Source: Coccinella septempunctata (Eukaryota > Arthropoda > Insecta > Coleoptera > Coccinellidae). From it: 64,000 nucleotides of DNA. The stretch lies in assembly GCF_907165205.1 (NCBI RefSeq), contig NC_058189.1, forward strand, positions 44,418,270-44,482,269, written 5' to 3'. A program made the translations under genes and the position numbers. The first letter of the stretch is position 1. Every line of letters begins with the position of its first letter. Positions 1 through 14,500 of this stretch are shown piece after piece. Under the pieces are notes generated by a model. The model searched no databases and was not told where the DNA came from. It worked only from the letters and a program-made list of their open reading frames with translations.

Positions 1-3000
1 ACCTGAATAATTTATTCTAGATTCGTTATGATTAGAGTGGATGCTGCATAATTATGAAGAAATAGCGCAAAAATTATAACGTTTTCTTCATATCGCAAGA
101 GAGTTTTTTGTAATTTTGGAATGTGGTAATCTTCAGCAGCTCTAATACTAATACTTCTGAGTCGGTGTGGAGCATTTTGAAAACCACTTCTCAAATAAAT
201 ACCATCATAGAACATAAGCCGTAAGAAGTATACATAAATTATAGATAATCGGCTGTTTAGTTGAACTCATATGATATGAGTAATATCAAGTCACAATAAA
301 ACGAATTTGTAATGAACCAATATGAAGGTATATTCAAAATCACGTTTTATTGAACACATAATACATATTGAAGGACTGGAATTTTATTCTGATGGAAATG
401 TTCATTATTTCTGACATCTGAAATTAAAGAACGCATTCGTATATTATAAAATTATTATTAGATTACGTTTGGAACAGTGTAACTTGATAAATATTTTAAG
501 ATATTTCTTTATACCTGGGACTTGGTGAGTAGATTTTAAACAATCCGTTATCAGAAAAGCTATCCGTTTACTCATAGAAAAAGATCCTCTGAGCGGGAAA
601 AATCCTAGGTTTCACCCGTTTTTGAGAAAATAATTTGCAAGGTCATTTTTTCAAGCAACCCCAGTTTGGGTTTTCGTACGAATTTCTCACGTTGGACTTT
701 TGTAAAGTACGGTTAAAATCATATAAGTAAAAAAATTGCCCAGAATGGCCCAGAAAATCGAATTGAGGGTATGCAACAACAGAAATTAATTGATTCATAG
801 TTTATGATTAATTACCACTAAAACCTTATAGATATGATTTAATATAAAATTTTATAGAAGCTGATTGGAATCAGGTTAAACATTGTATGATTGAAGTATA
901 CAGTTTCAAATCCTTTCGAATGAATTCTAAATATTTTTTTTTAACCAATCGTCTTTTGACAGTTCATAAGCCTTATTGAAAATTTTATGATAACACCAGA
1001 AGTACAACTTACTTGAACATATTTTGTGTTTGATTCATCGATTACCGTAATTTTTTCTAGGTGTTAGTGCACAAATTTCGGAAATCAATTTTGATCAATT
1101 CATTACAGAACATTCCATCGAGCCTGTTGTACTCTTCTGGTCTCTGGTCCATTCAGAATTATTTTGGCTCTGATTCATAGGGGCTGATATTAAACCCACT
1201 TTGATAACAGAATTCACTGTGCAATCCACTAAAATTATCAATTTATTTCCCAGAAGATTAATATTCTTTTTGTGACAACGTATATCTTACATTATTTCCT
1301 GGAGGAAATCTGTACACAAAGATTGTTTCCTTCCAAAGGGTAGATGAAATTTTCTCCCAACGTTACGTTCATGATTGGGTGAAATTGTCGCAATAGGTGT
1401 CAATAAAAAGGTCAACTGTCCCAGTACAACCTTCGAAGAATTTTTATATTTATTGCAAACCAGTTCGAGTAAGACTCTTTACAGTTATATGGGATCCAGA
1501 ACTAGAAGTGGGTACCTACATACTACTATACTTCCTGAGTTGTGATAAATATACGGTTAGAATATAAACCATTCTTTCCATTGGTCCTAGAACGAAGAAG
1601 TCATTCAATTTTCTTTTTGTTTTTCAGTAATTTAATTTTAAGATGTTTTAATTGAATCATGATTGAACGCATTGCATCAGCATCATCTACCAACCTAAAT
1701 GAAATTTTAATGTTAGGAATTGTACCGAAAAATGATTTGGAACTTAATTTTTTTTTTTAATTTTTTTGATCTTGAACGCCTGAAGTCAACTCAACAATCT
1801 TATAACTCCACTTGTCGTTATTGTTGAAGAAATATTTTTTTTTTTATTACATTTTATATTGTGATTATTGACGGGAAGACAAAATATGAGGAAAAATCTG
1901 ACGCTCAAGTGTTTTCGAAGGATTGTTTCAAATTCATACAGAGGGCGGTCCTCTATACAGATACTCGTCTTGCCCAACACCGGTCGTTCCCCCAGAAAAA
2001 AATGTACAACTATTCCTAAAAATATACATCTGATCAAGTTTAAAGCTGCTAGATAATTGGCGTTTGGAAGGTGAGCGTCATCTAGAGAATAAAATCTGAA
2101 GCAGAATTGTTTGAGAATTGCCTAAATGGGGTTTCAAGTGTTTTTACCTGAGTTAAGTGTAAATGGCCAATTCAGTTCCACTTAGGTATTCATTCAGATC
2201 CTTTGCCTCACACCGAGTGAGTCAGAACAGCACCGACTGGCTGATCCCTTTATCTATTTTGAAATATTGGATGTAGAAAAATAGTTTTTTTCTACTATTA
2301 TTCCAAATACTGCCGAAAAAACAGCTGTTGTGAATATGGCTCAAATTAAAATTTACTCGGTAAATTTTTTTGAAACTCTTGCTGGAATTATTTTGGAATT
2401 AGTAGTTGTGTTGATGTTTCACAGGAACATAGTTGATGTTTTACATAAGTATTCAACGAAAAAGTTGAAGTCAGCTTATAAAGCAAATGAGATATAAAAA
2501 GAAAAAATAAAAGAAAATATAGAAAAGCCCTATCGGCAGATGACGATCACCTAATCGTCATCTATGGGCGAATCCCAGTTAGTTCTTAAGCTGCATTCAC
2601 CCCTTCCACATTATTGCACAAGAACTAAGAAATTTCCATGATATTTTCGAAAAAATAAAGACTGTCATGACATTATTTTCAAAATGTTTTTTTTCTTGAA
2701 AAATTGATTGAATTTCTGACAATACAGTGGTTTTCATATCCTCATCTGAGGGAGGAACATTTTCAATACATATGTTCACTTCCAAATGAAAGATACAATA
2801 TAATTCGAAGTTTCACACTCGTATTCCCACTCAGCTAAAATTTTTCTGTGTACATTCACACAGTTGTTAAAAAGGCCTTTTTTGGAAAATTAAACTCAAT
2901 GAATTTTAGGATACCCTTGAACCGCGGAATTTTGAAACCTATACTTTCTATCAAGTATAACAACACTTCAAGAATATTTTGAATATTTTAAAGAAATTAT

Positions 3001-3207
3001 TCCAATGTTCTGTAAAAAGCTGACTTGAAAAGCGTAAAAATATTACACGAATGGTTATATCTATTAAAGTTTTCCCCTCATCTATCCCACCACTGAAAAA
3101 ACAGAATCCCCTTAGAAAAACAAGCTGTCTATGACACTATACAATTGTAGAAGTCTAAAACAGTTGAATTCAGCAAAACTACCCATTTTTTTTAAATTTC
3201 AGTTATA
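1..3207. other. No gene recognised
   Basis: AT-rich DNA with only short chance open frames and homopolymer runs. No domain, RNA gene or clear repeat pair was seen. Confidence 0.5.
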
Positions 3208-3973
3208 CAGGGGGGCTTTGGAAAACTAAATATATTGAATTACAGGTGCAAGGAACTTATTGAGAAAAATTATCGGACATGACGATTTTCGATACAACGG
3301 GAACAACTTCTGAAATAAAATTCAAAACCGTATAGTTTCAACCCCTAGTTTTACCATCCCAAACCCTTCATTTTGAACAGGAAGGATAGTGTAAGTGATA
3401 CCACATTTGAGAAGACTTTCTATTATTAGTTCAGCATATTTAATTTTGTCAATCAATCCATTCGATTTCGAATATTGACATTTGCATTTTTAACAACAAT
3501 TTTCCCTTTGAGCATGCTGTGTGAATCAAGAATCAATCGAATTTTAACTCTTCAATTCTGCAATTTTGATGGCATAACTGCTGCAGGTACTGTTCCTGCA
3601 CTTGTTTCTGATGAAAAATAAAAAAATTATTCCTATTCTTTCTGCCGTTGAATAAACCATTTCTTACCTCAATTGTTGATGGAATAATCAAGCAGTAATA
3701 TTTCGACGTCTGTATAGAATAAATTGATTCATCCTAAATATCCAGTACTGTAAAAAATTCCAATTCGAATATCCCGAAACCGAATGGATTGAATGAAGAA
3801 AAATCCAATGTACTCAACTGAGAAAAGACCCCCATTTTTCCTCTTCAAAATATAGGTAGGATTTGGAGTTGTTACACTAATAATTTTGAAAGTTGTCCCA
3901 GTGAAACAGAATTGTCGGTGCATTTTTTCGAAAAAAATTTATTTCGTCCGTTCAGTTTTCAAAAGCTCACCCT
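3208..3973. mobile_element. Old copy of the CAGGGTGGGCT inverted-repeat DNA element
   Basis: The left end reads TATACAGGGGGGCTTTGGAA and the right end CCGTTCAGTTTTCAAAAGC followed by TCACCCTTATA. Internal blocks such as CAACCCCTAGTTTTACCATC and the right-hand TTTTTTCGAAAAAAATTTATTTCG match the younger copy at 52059-52966 in order. The arms are complementary to each other over a long stretch. It is strongly diverged. Confidence 0.55.
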
Positions 3974-3999
3974 TATACTTGTTATTGTTGTTATTGAAT

Positions 4000-4634
4000 A
4001 GGAAATTATTCTAAAACGACGCATTATACGTGAAAATATGAAGAATACCTTCCTTTCTCGAAATGGTCCAAATATTCATTAATGCTCATTCAATTTACTT
4101 CTAAGAGTTGGATTTTCTGAAATTCTGGTACTTCTATATTTTTATGGTATGCAAGGGTCACGCTCGCAAGTATATGTGACATACATCACGATTCTTCTCG
4201 GTCATTCGTGGAGGCCTATTATTTTTACAACTCTTTGAACTGATCTTGAGCTTGGATTGGTGTGTCTTTTTCTTTTTTGTTGTTGTTGATTGACTATGTA
4301 CATTGTAATTCGTTATGAGTTCCACATGGAAATATTGTAATTAAGTTTTTGTGTTTTACTGTAATTAGGGGTTAACCCTGTTAGAAATAAACGACTTATT
4401 ATCATTTTAAAGAATAAACTGGAAAATGTTGGTGGAATTTTGTGTTCCGAAAAGATTCAATACATCGATGAAAAACTGTATTCCGAAAATCATTCCATTC
4501 GGTGAGACATAACCAGAAATTGAATTTTTTCATGGATTTTCAACAGAGACGAATTGGAGAAAATAGTAGACAGAAAAAGTGCTTCTCCTCAGGTTTCTTT
4601 TATACATATATGTACACGTCAAAGATTGTATTGT
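4000..4634. mobile_element. Degraded copy of the GTCTTTGAC inverted-repeat element, with an internal insertion
   Basis: Blocks at 4031-4160 and 4405-4634 match 33850-34010 and 34010-34250 (for example the GAAGAATACCTT, TTCATTA and ATTCCATTC motifs). Between them, about 4155-4405, is extra sequence not present in the other copy, ending in AATAAACGACTTATTATC-like DNA that resembles a retroelement 3' end. Confidence 0.45.
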
Positions 4635-5442
4635 GTGATATGTCTTACAAAATTTGGATTCTATCGTGGCAATATCATTTCAGTGTTTCACTGGTCAATT
4701 TTCAACGCTTAGCTGTAAAGATTTCAGGGGGAGTATATTTATTATTTGGTCATGTGTCATGTGTAATTCCGAAGTTATTCATTGGAAATTTAGCTTCTGA
4801 AGTGAATGTGGACTGGCAAGTCCATATCAATAATTCGGAAATGAATAGTTTCGGAATGTTACAACGGAAAGTAAGATCGAATGATTGTCCCATTTTAGCT
4901 AATCACCGTAGAGCGAAATTTCAAATACTAATGACACTACTTTTCCTTTACCAATGAATCGTACCATTTCTACAACTTCGCGAATTTTAAGCATACACAA
5001 ACACCGTTCTCTTCAATCATTAATGATGGACATGTATACGAATACATCTGAATTTTTCTGACCAAGTGTAGTTTTGTTTTTTAGTGACTTCTAGGGTCGT
5101 TCCGATAATTCGTTTATTTACGCCTAGTGAAGTACAAAATCAATTTTCTGTTAGTTTGAATGTTTGAGCACCGGAAGCGTACTAAAAATATGATTCTTCA
5201 AATATTCAAAGGTCTTATAGTCGAAGGTACCCGAAAGACTCAGCGGTTGGTAATTCTGAGAACCGAAAAAGAAGAGGTCCAAGGGCCCTTTTGGTGAAAG
5301 TGCGACAATGTAACAAATGACCACAGTTTGTATTTAGCCGGCCTTGCTCTTGTACCTTCGAAAAAATTGTTACTTATTTTTGTGCACTGTTTTTAGCGGT
5401 GGGTGATGTTTGTGTGATTTTGTTCTTTTTTGTGAAACTAAT

Positions 5443-5558
5443 ATGTGCACTATGGATAATACCTTCGATGACGAGCTGCTGTTTCTCAGAAATACGAGCA
5501 GTAGAACCTTTGTGCAGCAGCAAGTGAAATATTTCGAAGTTCTGGTTGCTGAGGCAGA
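5443..5558 (+). CDS. Shroom: Candidate first coding exon of Shroom
   Basis: The exon opens at ATG 5443 (a second ATG lies at 5452) and runs 38 codons plus two bases to a strong donor, GTAAGC at 5559. An in-frame TGA at 5404 supports a start here. The peptide begins MCTMDNTFDDELLFL and ends VKYFEVLVAEA, which looks like real protein. The donor leaves two bases of a codon and the Shroom acceptor at 40924 supplies exactly one, giving GAA. With this exon the coding model is 2109 nt, exactly 703 codons. That it belongs to Shroom is inference from phase, strand and the lack of any other candidate; other exons could lie between, and other isoforms may use first exons outside the window. Confidence 0.5.
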
Positions 5559-6964
5559 GTAAGCATTTTTAGCTGTTTTCAACGTATAGTTTCCAACCGA
5601 ATCAACGCTGTATTAGAATTGCCTATTTTCCTAGACCAATTACATTTTTGCACCCTTCTGAATTGTGTGAATAATTCAAGTGAAGTGCAAAAGTTTTTAG
5701 TGATTTTTTGAGTGATTTTGTTGATCAATACAAATATCTGAGACGAGAAGCAAACAATTAATTTCTCTTACGGCATTGATTGAATTTTTTTTTTGGTATT
5801 TAAATTATATTTTTTGATACAAACACTGAGCTATTAAGATTTCAATTGACAAATTTAACTTTCTTTTAATTAAAATTGATTTTTTCTTCCAAAAACACTT
5901 CCAATAATACAAACATTAATAAATCATAATGCTTGGGATGATGCGTTTCGAAATACTACCGTTGATAATTTTCGAATTCGTCCTTCAAACCTATGTCAGG
6001 AAGAACTATAACAAGTACCTAAATGGCATTTTGCAATAGCAACTAGCAACTGGGCAACTGGTCTGTTCAGAAAACAGAAACATTTGTATATATCACCAAT
6101 ACCCTGGTATGACGATTACTCATTTCACTCAGTCCCTCCTTTTGCATGAACCTTCTATAGAAAGTCCATGATTTGGCAAAAGAGGGCGTTTAGGTTTTTT
6201 GGATTCGCAATTAAAAACACATTGAGCCACTGGAGGAATGCGTTTTCTAAATATTGTAGTACTCATTTTTGTACCGCGTAACACGGTGAAATATCATGTA
6301 ACTTTTTTGTAAGTAAAAATATGTAAAAAAGTGAAACGCATATAAAAACAATTTCATGATTTTTATAAGTACAGAGTGGGCAAAATTCGATGGTATTGAA
6401 TGGCAACACTGTAACGATAAAAGCTAGAAAAAAAAGGATGGCACGTTTCCTACTTCGATTTTCGAAAGATGTATAATGGCCAAAACCACATAACTCTATC
6501 TTCTTATATTCGCAAGTTATAAGTAAAAACTCATTTTTCGGTGCTTCTGTTTCGTTGAAGTTAGGTGATATCGAAAAAGAAATGTAACATTTTTCAGGAG
6601 GAAATGCAGTGGTGTAGTCAAAGATTTTTTGAGTACTCCACTCCAGTGATACAATAGTAACACATATTCCAGTCCCATATTTTTTTTCTCATTCGGGATA
6701 TTAATAAACGTCGTGTCTCTAATTGTTCTTCCAATAAAAAAAACTCAAAAACTAGTTCGGTCAAGTTGGTAGGTTATTTTGATTGATAATATGATAATGA
6801 ACCTTCTATGTTGTGTCGGTACTGTCAGGTTATCAGAGACTTTGATATTTGTATATCCTTACCTCAAATACGCATTTGCCGAACCTACCTTATAAGTAAA
6901 AGAGTGCATTTTCATAATATAATCCATCCAAAATAACAATCGAACTGCTTTCGTTAAATTTATA

Positions 6965-7542
6965 CGTGTTGAGTCTTTGACTCGTACAAATATTTCAACA
7001 GTTGATTCTTGAGGTCAAAAGAAACACTTTTTTCCTTTACCATTTTTTCCGATTCGATCCTGATAAAAATATATAGCCGTTTCATAATGAGCTGTGCCAC
7101 CCCTGGAAAAACACATTTACTTTCAGAATGACACTACACATCTGTGGATCTTTTAAAAAGAGTTGCGTTCGGTCAAACTACCAGCTTTTTCGAATTTCAC
7201 AGATATTTTTCTATTTGAACAGAAAACGTTCAAAAGATGGAGTACAACTAAGTAGTTGGGTTCTTTGGATTTTTGGTATTTTTATGGTACGTAATGGTCA
7301 AAATAAGAAAACTGGAAGACGTGGGTGACATCTTGTGTTCGCAAAAGATTCATCAAATAAATATATTCCGAAATTCATTTCATTCCATAAATCCGTTTTT
7401 GTGATAGAACTAAAAATAATATTTTTTCAACAGCCTGTATCTTTTAAACCGATTCGGAAAAAATTGGTTAGCAAAAATACTGTTTCTCTTGACCTCAAGA
7501 ATCTATTGTTAAAATATTTTTACGAGTCAAAGACACACCCTG
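6965..7542. mobile_element. Inverted-repeat element, GTCTTTGACTCGTACAAATA family
   Basis: The left arm contains GAGTCTTTGACTCGTACAAA and CTTGAGGTCAAAAGAAAC; the right arm carries the reverse complement and ends ACACACCCTG. Both ends are flanked by TA, the target duplication of Tc1/mariner-type elements. About 578 bp with no transposase, so non-autonomous. Confidence 0.7.
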
Positions 7543-8354
7543 TATATTGAAGCAACAATTCCAAACCTCATATGATTCAGAACATAATTAGATCAAATCT
7601 CAGGTTATGTTATCTGAAATACTCTCCACATTAGATATCCATCTTCATTCTTCGTATTATAATTTATAGATTTATAGTATCTCACTCATGTTAATTAATA
7701 ATTCGGGCATTGTCCAGACACCTTCTTCGCTTCGATGTATTTTGTTAACTTTCGAAGAACGCCAGCGCACCAAAACCATCTAGATTATTGCACTTTATTA
7801 CGTTGAACATTACAGAGATTCTCTACAGTGATTCATTCATTCATTTGTGTTATTTTTATTTTCTTATCTGAAACTGTACTCTGAGCGATATGTATATTCT
7901 TCATGACAAAACTTGTCTACATTTCGGGAATATCATGTTGTTTCCATTATAAAATCATTAGATTCTTTAAAAACCCATCGGTATCTTTTGGACAGTATTG
8001 TTAGCAATATTGAGCTTTATTATGCAATCGGATTCTATTACGGTAGCTTTCAACTGTAAATTTGTTTATATTAAGAGGTTCATTTTTATTTTATCAGGTA
8101 GTCTGGGCAAGACTTCTCAAATCTCTGAACCAGGAAAAGGAATATTTCATTTTGTTTATCCCACAAAGAATATTCTACTGGGGGAGTGAAGTTACGACTT
8201 GTATCAGCTGCTCCTCAGACACGTGCGCTATTTTAAGATTTACAGTGTAGGGTGTCCCTACTTCCCATTATGTCTCAGCCAATATTTTTTTTTTGCGGCC
8301 TTTAGAAAAACAGTTCATGTTGTGAAGGCACATCTGGCGATAAATTCTAGATAA

Positions 8355-8540
8355 GGCCTGCCGCAGACATGCAACTTTTCAGTTGCGCAACAGTTTGATT
8401 GCAAGCGGTTCTAGGGCGCACACAAAGGCAATCGCTGCAACTTTTTAGTTGCATGTCTGCGCGGCCCCATATAAATGCATTGTACTCACTTCTGCAACTA
8501 AACAGTTGCAAAACTAAAAATTGCATGTCTGCGGCAGGCC
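8355..8540. mobile_element. 186-bp palindromic MITE with TAA target duplication
   Basis: The ends are GGCCTGCCGCAGACATGCAA and its near-perfect reverse complement, each flanked by TAA (8352-8354 and 8541-8543). A third inverted copy of the arm lies inside near 8430-8465. The 3-bp TAA duplication and GGCC start fit PIF/Harbinger MITEs. No coding capacity. Confidence 0.8.
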
Positions 8541-8543
8541 TAA

Positions 8544-11500
8544 GAATCGTTGATTACACGGACTCATCGTATTTCGATTAGAGAATAGACAAAAGGGTGG
8601 ACAACTCATTTTGGGTGCTACCTGAAGAACCTATAGTGATAACGAAACACGTGTATGGGTAAATCAATTTATGCCTGCCAAATTCATATATTTCAATTTT
8701 TTAGTTCAATTGAAGATTCTCTACTATAGGCCACTTCAATTCAATATTCTAAACAGTATGATATAAAATGGTAGGGAAATCTAGAAACTAACTTGCGTTC
8801 TTGTTCTTAGTTACGAGATGCAAGGTGAGAAATCGGAATATTTAACAGAATTGAACGTAGCTTATAGAAGGTGCTAGGTGTAGTTAATTACATGAACAAA
8901 ACATTTATTGTTTAATTATTTGGCTAAAATGAAACAAAGTTGGGCAAAAAAAATCTTAAGGGCCAGTCCCTTTTTGTTAGAAAATGAGTATTTACCAACA
9001 ATACGATAATTCTTTCGATGAAAGGTTTACTATACTATATTGCAATTTATGCATCTTGCTTTACTGTCTTACCCTGTCAACTGGCAGTATATAATGTGTA
9101 CATAGTTTCTCTAGTTTCGAGGTATCGTTTTCATTTTAAATCACCCCTTTATATGTTGGCCGTATTGCATTCAACGTCAGAGTATATTACATATATTGAA
9201 GCTTTGCTTGTATGTAAAGATTTGGTAGGTACAGATGCAACCATCATAGAAGTAAGCATTATCTGAACCGTTTGATGACTCGATATGAAAATTGTATAGT
9301 ACACGAACTAATCCTGAGTGTTGTCTAGAGCGTAAAATTCCATCGTTTATGCCAAAAGCAGGCGTGCATCACGAGAAGGTTATGCCACATTGTTGACGAT
9401 AGTGTAATATAATGAGTTGCTGAAAGAAATCATAACAGTTATATGGAATGCTCAAAGCTATTTAATCCAAATTGTCGTATTGAAGAGTGAAATTCAGCTT
9501 GAACGTTGCATGGTGATCCAACACGAAAACGCTTCTTTGCGTGTAGTTTTTTTAAAAAGAAAAATGCAGTCCTAAATGTCACCTAGTTGATACCCAGAAA
9601 ATGCAGATGTAAATGCTCCAGAGAGAACAGAAAATTTCCATCGGTGATTTTAATAATAGCTGGGATCAGCTTTTTAAGCTGCTTGGATAATCTTCCAAAA
9701 AAGGATCGATGGAATCAACATGAATTTGCTTCTCTTCTTCGATATTCTTAGTCAATCAGCTGTGCTTTGAGTTAGGGGCTTTCAAAAGTTGCATAGCATT
9801 CTTTGGTGTCGATCTCTAAACATATAGAAACAATTTCTGCCCCATGAAAGCCGCACGAATATTGTTTGTTTGGTCTCCATCCCTCATATCATCCAAATGC
9901 CAACCGTCACAGGTTCTGAGATTAGCCAAGTTGCACAGGAAAAACTTTTCCGTACGTGTTTAGCCTCATTCTTTTGGGCTTCATCAAATGCCTCGTGCAG
10001 AGTGCTTGGTACATATAATAAGAGCATAATGCAACAGGAATTTTTTCATCTGCCATATGGTTGCTGATTTCACATCAGGGTCGCTTGGTATCACATAGGG
10101 GTTCCTACAATCCGACTCTGATAAACTCACTCTACTTTTTCACCGGCGTAGAGTACTTCCCTTTCACTATATCCTCAGGTCATACTCTATCTTTGTCAGA
10201 CATAAAGAGTTCATCGATCTCTCTGTCCTCCTCCAGAGGGGGGCGTCTTTCACCAGGTATTCCGTGGAGCGTGGTTCAGTTGACAGTTGGTGCTCGGGCA
10301 GCAAGCAGCTGGACATGCTAAAGGTGTATCGCTCTTTCAGTGCTCCGAGTGTACGTGTTTTGTTTTGGATAATACCCACTTGATTCGGACAATTTCGTAT
10401 AACGGTGGAACAATATGGTTTTCGGACATGGAAATAAGTTCAGGATCAGAAGGTACCCATTTTTCGCGAAATTTTACAAATTCCAAATAGGAAAGTCGAA
10501 TCGATAATGCAAGCACCAATTAATTATGTTATAGCGCAAGGTCGAATATTAACTAAGTGCGAGAACCACTGCCAGTTGAACGTTAAGGTTCAGAATGGGG
10601 AACCCGAGGGAGAACCATTATTTATAGTTTTTACCTGTGTTCTCAAAAACTGACGGTGATTGGTGATGCATCTTCATCTCCCTTTTGCGCAGCAGATATT
10701 GAAATATCCTCTTCGCACCGGTAAACGGAATGAAGTATTCTATTTATTATTCTCCGATAAGGAAAACAAATAACGTTGTGAATTCGATGAGGTAGCGAAG
10801 AAAATAAACTATGTATTCGATAACATTCTCGATCACAACATTGCGGAATATAATATAATGTACCCTGATAAGTGAAACCCTGTGAGTTTCGTATAGAATT
10901 CAAGTGATTTATTGAATATAATCATATAACATACTTTGGTTTGGTACTTGAAGAATCATAAGAAACTTTATATTAAAAATGTATTGACAGCTAATAGGAG
11001 GTCAGTTTTTAGGCATCAGGAGTCAGAATGCCACTGGTTGAAAACTTTTTTTTCATCAAGAAAAATTTTACTTCAATTCAAAAATTCGGATAATATTCAG
11101 TTTGCACAGCTTGACCCTGAAATTGTACTTATTTCAGTTCCTCAACAATTTCTGAAATTGAACTCGTGTACCTAGCCATAAATTCTCAATGATTACAGAT
11201 GATCTCATTACCTGATTCGGTACACCCTCGGGTACACCTATAGCAATTTACTAAAAAGTAAAATTGGTATAGGCAAATATTTACCATTATACCCTTTCAG
11301 GGTTTCCATGAACCTTGACCTAGAGAAATATTGTAATCCACTTTCTTGAACCGATCAACTCGCCGATCAAGGTTGGTGTCTTGCTCCCTTGAACTGTATG
11401 CTCCTTTTGAACTTTGAGAAAACCTAGTAACACCGGTCGAAGCGATTTTTAAAATTTTAAAGTGCCAGAGTATTCGGTTTATGGATAATTTTCTGCGAAA

Positions 11501-14500
11501 TTTCCAATCGTTTTTTCATGTAGCTACATAAAGACACTGTTTATAGCGGTCTCTCCAAAATTTAGTTCGTTTCAAGTGAAAAATTTTGAAATATGTATGT
11601 ATCTCAATCCGGAAAGGTCCTTGGCTCTTTTATCTGTACTTTTTTCACAGAGTTTGCAATAATCGATCATGCGATAAGACAAGGCCTGACCGAGGGCCTG
11701 ACAATGTCCTTGCTAAAGTATTTGAAGTTCTTCTGATGCTTTTTGAAATATCTAAATCTTGAAACATTTCGACTAAACGTCACAAAATATGCAAACAAAT
11801 CTAGAACAAAATTGTAAACGAACATTCCGAGAAAAATTCTCATCTATCATGAAATCTGGTGCTTTCACAAAAAAACTACAAATCATGAAAGTAATTACTG
11901 AGGTAATTAGTAATTACCAATTCGCGAAATTTACTTGAAGAATAATAAATAATTGATGTTTGGTGTACCTATATGCAGAATGTCCGTGGTGAAACACGCC
12001 GTCAAATACAGGGTTTTATGTAAAGGATTGTAATATCGCAGTGGGCATCAATTCCTAAATTCTATGGAAAGTAATTTATCTTAATGCCTTGGTGGGGAGC
12101 TGCACCAAGTGCAACTAGTGCAACTGCGACGTTGCAATCAGTTATGAAGACCAACAAAATTTGCTTGGATACTTCGATATTTTACTTAAATTTACATACT
12201 TATCATCAACGAAAAAATTAGTTAATGCTTTATGCAGGAAATCATTATCGTTATGCTACCATTTATTTAAGTACAGACATATTTTAAAATGAGATTTGTC
12301 CTCGGATTTGTCTGATTTGTTATGAGTGATTGGATTTTGAGTTTTTAACAATTTACTTCAAATATGGTATGTGTATGAATTTTAAAATTGAGTCTAGAAA
12401 AAGGGGATTAACTCGGAGATTAATCACTCTGTACTGAAGATGTTATGTCAAAATATTTATCACAAACAATATACAGAGTGAGTGAAAAGTAAAGAGAAAA
12501 GTAACAAACAAAATTATTTAAGATTCATACTGATATTCAATCAATCAACAACAATCAACAGATGTTACCATCTAAATCGATCTAACAAACCAACATCCGA
12601 GCTGACATCACTCAAAGTGATAACAGAAATAAAATTTCGTCGAGAAAGAGTAGATGCTGACTATAGTTTCGGTCTCATTTAAACCTCTTATGAATTGTAC
12701 TTCCTTATTAAACTCCCCTGCGATATCTACTATTTTGTAGAAGAATGCTTAAATACGGCAATTTGGAAAACTCATTTAGCCTCCAACCTTCGTACAGACA
12801 AATTCATCAGTTAACCACGAAACGTCTCTAAATTTGAAATCAAATCGAGAATCAAATGGACTTGCTGGAGATATTTTTCCTCGATTTTTTCACGAAATAG
12901 TAATTATTGAAAATATGTGATTTATTTATACTATTTTCTCTCCGATTTTCTCACTCTGTATTATACAAAGTCCATGTCGAATTCTTTCTCCACCTCTTTC
13001 GAAATGCCGAAAGAACATGACAGCATCAACATCGTTGATGTACGAGAGCCAGAGAATAATACCTATCGCTTTTAAATTGTCATTGCGAAATCCGATTAAA
13101 TCGAATTTATTGGCATGGGAATAGTTGGGGAAAGTCTGCATTAGGGCAAGTTGATGCCTTTTTTTCTGGTGCAGTAAAAAAACTCATTATTTCACATGGT
13201 AATAGGCTGCACACCTAATGGAATGAAAAACCTACTGTTTTACGATCTTATTCTTCATGAAGGCGTACGAAATTATATACTTAGGTAGTCTGTCTCCCTC
13301 GATCAATAGCACTAATCTTTGACTACGCCCTCTTCTCAATTCTTCCCAGTTCATCTGAACTGTGCATTAAAAGTTGTGGGAAAATTTTTATGGTCGTCTC
13401 CAATTATACTTCTAGTTCCTGATTGAGAAAACGCTGCTTCATGGGAGCGGAGTTATAATGCTTTGTTCAATTAATTTATTCATTCTCAGTTAGCTAAATC
13501 GAACAATATTCAGCCTTCAACTTATTTCGATCGTCTTATCGTTACAAGCTGAGTCCTGTTCGAAAACAAACACCGCTAGATCGCGACATTGACATTACTA
13601 ACGGACGTGTGATGTATGCTTAGCAATTGATTAGTCACTTGAGTTTCCATGATTGTCACTTAAGCTTCTACGAAATTATGACCTGTATGTTGACAAGAAA
13701 GTCGTAAGATCTCATATAATCTTAAAACTTCGCGTAATTTTTTCCTATTGTTCACTGTGGGTACTCACCGTATTAATAATCTAGAAATCCGGTCAAAAAC
13801 AAAATATCGTAGTGTTATTAGAAAACATTGAAAAAAAAATCTTTATATGAAGAACGTCGTCAAAAAATGTCTTAGATCTATTTACAGAATTAAACAACAA
13901 AATTAATTTTGATAGATCTTGGTTTATGAGCTCTTGTTGTTTTTGGATGTACTGTGAAAAACCCTTCTGACTGTACTCAGTTTTAAAAATTATACATCCA
14001 TTTTCACTGATTTCTCATTAGGTTTGTTTATATCCCACAACCATGTTTATCGTATGAAGAAATTATACAATTGCATCATAACTTTCACTGTCCCTCCGAT
14101 AATTTGTGATAGAAATTCGGAGGATTAAAAAGTCTATTAGGTTATTCTTCTTATAGGTATTATTCAACATAATACAAATGAGTTGAGCATCACTCACGCG
14201 TTGAAGAGCAAGCACGGATTGCCAGTGGCAAAGTCGTTCTTCCGCTCTAGGGTATAACGTATGGTTTAGGTGCAGAGAGTATCATCGGTCATGGTTCAGT
14301 TCCTCTCGGAAATTAAATACCGTTTATATCAACTTTTCGTATTATGTGGAAAGAACTGTAATCTTATTTTCAACGAGTAAGTGGTTGAACGTTTCGAACC
14401 TATTGAATTGTAGCTAGTTAGAACTGTCGAGGAAGAAAATAATGAGGAAAAAAATTACCACAATAAACCCGCATACAAAAATCATGAATCATATGAATTG

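Noticed and set aside
4502..4957. 151-codon open frame on the + strand
   Set aside because: It runs across the end of a transposon remnant into non-repeat DNA and shows no domain or splice context.
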